This document shows, in pieces, positions 60,708 to 64,000 of a stretch of DNA of 64,000 nucleotides. Source of the DNA: Acanthornis magna. Lineage: Eukaryota; Chordata; Aves; Passeriformes; Acanthizidae. The notes beneath the pieces are model-generated. The model did not search any database. It was not told where the DNA came from and saw only the letters and a list, made by a program, of their open reading frames with translations. The stretch spans positions 2,418,001-2,482,000 of the forward strand of contig JAWUZG010000332.1 of the NCBI GenBank assembly GCA_036785705.1, read 5' to 3'. Each line of letters starts with the position of its first letter. The stretch's first letter is position 1. A program made the position numbers and the translations under genes.

Positions 60708-63700
60708 CTAGGAGGGGGAGAAGCAGGAAGGTATCAAACCACAGTATATTTTTTCTGCTCCCTGCAACTAAAGGAATTGATGCTTAAAAAGGGTATTTAA
60801 TTTTGATTCTTTGAGAGTTTCTATGGGTTTCACAACTCACGAACTTCTATGCTTTATCACTTCTGCCTCTAGATGTTGGCACTTAAAACAATGATGCAAT
60901 GAGAATTGTTGGTGAGTACTGCTGTAAATTAAAAGGTGACACACTATTTATGCTATTAAAAGTGTATTGATGACAAGCAGACCCTTGTGTTCCCTTACAG
61001 AGTCCCATTAGCCAGAAGCACAGCAAAAACAGAACAGGGGAAATAAGAATTGGGAGAGTTAAATTAAATATTGACTTCAGAGAGATCCTAGGAGAGAGCA
61101 AGGGTCCCTGAGGGCAAATAGAGCCACACATTCCCATTCTTACAGTAGAAAATACCTCTCCGTGCTACCAAGGAAAGTACCTGAAATCAGTTGTTTTAAG
61201 GACATTATTCACCCTGTGCAAAGAAACCATCATTTTTCTAGCAGCATTTTCAGGACCCCTGAAAGGAGTGGAAGGGTTTTCCACTGTTTCCAGACAATTT
61301 AAGCATCCACTTTCTCTCTTTTCTGAGAAATACATTTGTGTGTGGGTTACATAGGGAAGCATAAATGGGAATTACTGTCAGTGCTCCAGACATGGCAGAG
61401 GAGGGAGGAAAACAGAAAGCTGCTGTGTGCCAGTTTTGTAGCAGCTCCTGCCCTTGAGTCATTTGTTTTCTAACTTACCTGGTGATTTGCTGACACAGCA
61501 ATCACATTTTTTATTCCTGTGAGTGTACATATTGTTGAAACGTTGAGTTAAAAACAACCCAAATCTCAACCCATTGAAATAGACAAGAGCCCCAAATGAA
61601 AACCAAAAAAGTATCATTTTTTTGCAACTTTTTTTCCAGAACACCACTGAAAGCTGCACCAGGTCCACCTGATGCCCTTCCAACATCCTGATTCTGAAAT
61701 ATTCTTTTAAGCATACCTTGGTTTTGACTATTAATAATAACTTGGCATATATAAGGGTGTATCTCTAAGACATTAAACCAAACAGGAACAGGAAGGATAT
61801 GAGCTCCCACACAGTAACTCCAGATAAAACACACTCACTAACTCTATACAGACTGACCACCTGACTGAGACAAACCCCACAGCTATTAAACAAGGAGTAT
61901 TTTGTTGGTCAACCACTTGTCATCAAAATGTTCCACGAAATGAGCACATTTAAATAAGCAGCTGCTCATTATGAGCTTATTGCTGATCTTTTAAACTGCT
62001 TCAAGATCTGCAAGACAATTCTCTGTAAACAGACAACAGAATTCATATTAATCTTTGTGTTATATCAGCCACATTTATCCTGTGAGGGGGTACATTTTCT
62101 TTCCTGGGTGTACTGGAAACTTCCAAGGGAAGCTGGAGAATGACATACCCATTTATCTGTAAAAAGGTAAACCCATCAAATATAAAATCTTAGAATGTTT
62201 TGCTTTATTACACATCTCAAACACTGAGGTGCTTCATGGATGCAAATGCCTGCATTTTAATACAAAAATCATGTCAGCAACATCATCACTCCTGCAACTA
62301 AAGTGAAATGACAAATGCTGAAACCCCCTTAAAAGTCACAATAATAAATAGTGGCAAGAGAATTCAACAGTGCAACAAAAATCTTTCCTCTTGGATCAAC
62401 ATCAGGAACACATTTTTATACCAAAAATCCTTCTAAACAGATGGCCAAATAAAATCTTTAACATTAGGACAGTCAAAGCACACACACTGATGTGTGCATT
62501 CTCCCTCAAAAGCACAACTTCTAGGGCTCCTCTTGCCTGAACTCTAGTGAATAGCAGGGATATGGATTTAAGGTGATGTGGATCTCCTCTGGGGGACAGA
62601 GTAACAGAACCCTCGAGAACCCTTGAAATCAAAACTTCCTTCTACATGGAATCTCACTAACTTATTCCTTTGTCTTCAGGGAAGGAAATTAATTCATGAT
62701 ATCCTTTAGGGCTGGTGTTTCCTGGTTGTTTTTCTTTCACTAACCCTTCCCACGTCCTGCCTGCCAGCCCACTGCCCACAGCATTAGGTTACCACAGACA
62801 CAGGGGGGACAGATTTGTTTTTGGGAGGACAGAAATGTGGCCAAAGGGTCAAGCTCCCACAGCCACATCCCCACAAGGGCAAACACCGACAGGGAACCCT
62901 GCAGGATCCCAAACCCTACAGGAACCAGCACAGCTCAGATGTCAGGGAAAGTGGGAAGCCACAGTGTCACTGCTCCACACTCCCAGCAGCAGTGCTTTTG
63001 CAAAGTGGCTGGATAAATACAAGTAATCATTCTGTGATGCAAAAAAACCAATAAAGAAACAGCCAAAGCCTTCTGTTAGGTCAAATCAGTGCAGTGCCCA
63101 CCAAAGGAAGTGTATTGCAAAAACTGGTTCCAAGGTTGTGCCCAAAGAGTGTTAACAGCAGCTTTATTGTGTCATCACACACACTACTGTTTGTTTGAGC
63201 TTTGAACTGAAATAAATACCCATCAGTTTTCAGTAAAACTAGAATATCTGTTAATAGAATACTCATTTAGTAATTTTGTCCTTTTTTCCCCTAACTGTAA
63301 CAGGGACAATTATTAAGTGACATGATGATTTCTGGACTTTGCCTATAAACTGAGTCAAATATGTGATTACACAATAATCTTTGAAATAATCTGTTCAGGT
63401 CATCCAGAGAGTTCTAATACTTATAATTGGTCTCAATCTCAGTTTTCCTAATCTATTTACATTTAGTTTCTAAGAAGACTAGCTTTGGACAAATTAACTA
63501 AAAAATAAACCCGCGACTTTTCACTGTAATAGCTTTGGCTCAAAAACCTACTGATATCAACTTCTGCTTATTAAAAAAATTCTCCAGACTTTCTGTCGTG
63601 TGCTCCCCAGCACCCTTTGGCTGCCATTATGGATAAACCACATGAAGACTGAGATTAAAGACCTGATTGTGTAAACACTGATAGATATTAAGGCTTTAAC

Positions 63701-64000
63701 ATAAACATGTTGTCTCTGCAGTTTTCTCACTTGGGCTTGTGCTGAAAAACCTAAGAAAGGGAGGACAGAATGAAATATCTGTCAAAGACCAAGTGCACCA
63801 TACATCTATGATTATTCTGATTTTCAAAGCACATATTTACTGTATTTACTATAGAGGCAAAAAGTAAAGAAAGCATAAGGAATTTGGAAGACACAGATGC
63901 CTCCATGAGAAGGGTCTGCTACCTTCAAAGGCACAGCCAAAGGTAATGAGACCCCTATATTCTTTTTATTAAAAATAAAAAAAAAAAAAAAAAGAAGTGG
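60708..64000 (-). other. SLIT3: SLIT3 intron upstream of the last LRR exon (partial)
   Basis: These 3.3 kb lie 5' of the first exon seen and are read as intron. The preceding exon should encode the previous leucine-rich repeat and end in CT. I looked for a 72 nt repeat of that kind on the minus strand and found none, so it is probably beyond 64000. The region is AT-rich, with an A17 run at 63977-63993. A consensus-like donor at about 61479 (minus strand) follows an unrelated frame and is discussed as rejected. Confidence 0.75.

Noticed and set aside
61479..61834. Possible exon ending at a consensus-like donor (CACCAG/GTAAGT) on the minus strand
   Set aside because: The sequence before the donor does not encode a leucine-rich repeat, contains a stop in the relevant frames, and does not supply the CT needed at the junction with 60707.
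1..64000. miR-218-2, the microRNA hosted by SLIT3 in vertebrates
   Set aside because: I looked for the mature sequence on both strands and did not see it. Its host intron lies in the LRR-coding part of the gene, upstream of the exons here, so it is expected beyond 64000.

Overview
The window is vertebrate nuclear DNA, almost certainly from a bird. Three truncated copies of the avian/reptilian LINE CR1 can be read directly, and no mammalian SINE or microbial gene is visible. The only gene I can support is an internal part of SLIT3, which encodes a secreted axon-guidance and vascular ligand for ROBO receptors. It lies on the minus strand, so the 5' side of this part is at high coordinates and the 3' side at low coordinates.

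Nine coding exons, 60636-60707 down to 10202-10332, total 1203 nt. All eight internal junctions join in frame with AG acceptors and GT donors, giving 400 complete codons plus a partial codon at each end and no stop. Encoded in order are the last leucine-rich repeat of LRR domain 4, its C-terminal cap (LRRCT), six EGF-like domains, the linker between EGF5 and EGF6 where Slits are cleaved, and the first part of the laminin G domain. The rest of laminin G, EGF7-9 and the C-terminal cystine knot should lie left of position 1. The signal peptide and LRR domains 1-3 should lie right of 64000. Assignment to SLIT3 rather than SLIT1 or SLIT2 rests on the laminin G segment ([16 protein letters not shown]) and the linker [12 protein letters not shown], both compared from memory.

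Layout from high to low coordinates: 64000-60708 intron; 60636-60707 LRR exon; 4.4 kb intron; 56098-56261 LRRCT exon, with a G-rich GGGCA array just beyond its donor; 3.9 kb intron holding a direct duplication; 52099-52223 EGF1; 15 kb intron with two CR1 copies, a large purine-only satellite and a CpG-rich patch; 37019-37116 EGF1/2; 31265-31404 EGF2/3; 11.7 kb intron; 19428-19521 EGF3/4; 14983-15120 EGF4/5, with a CR1 tail about 45 nt past its donor; 10983-11223 EGF5/linker/EGF6/laminin G; 650 nt intron; 10202-10332 laminin G; then more than 10 kb of intron to position 1.

Most open reading frames in the window are chance frames in intron DNA, and the longest lie in the stop-free purine repeat. 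I found no second gene, RNA gene or CRISPR array, and no evidence of a new biological system. The points worth a second look are repeat structures and splice-site settings in SLIT3 introns, plus a few protein-level details.
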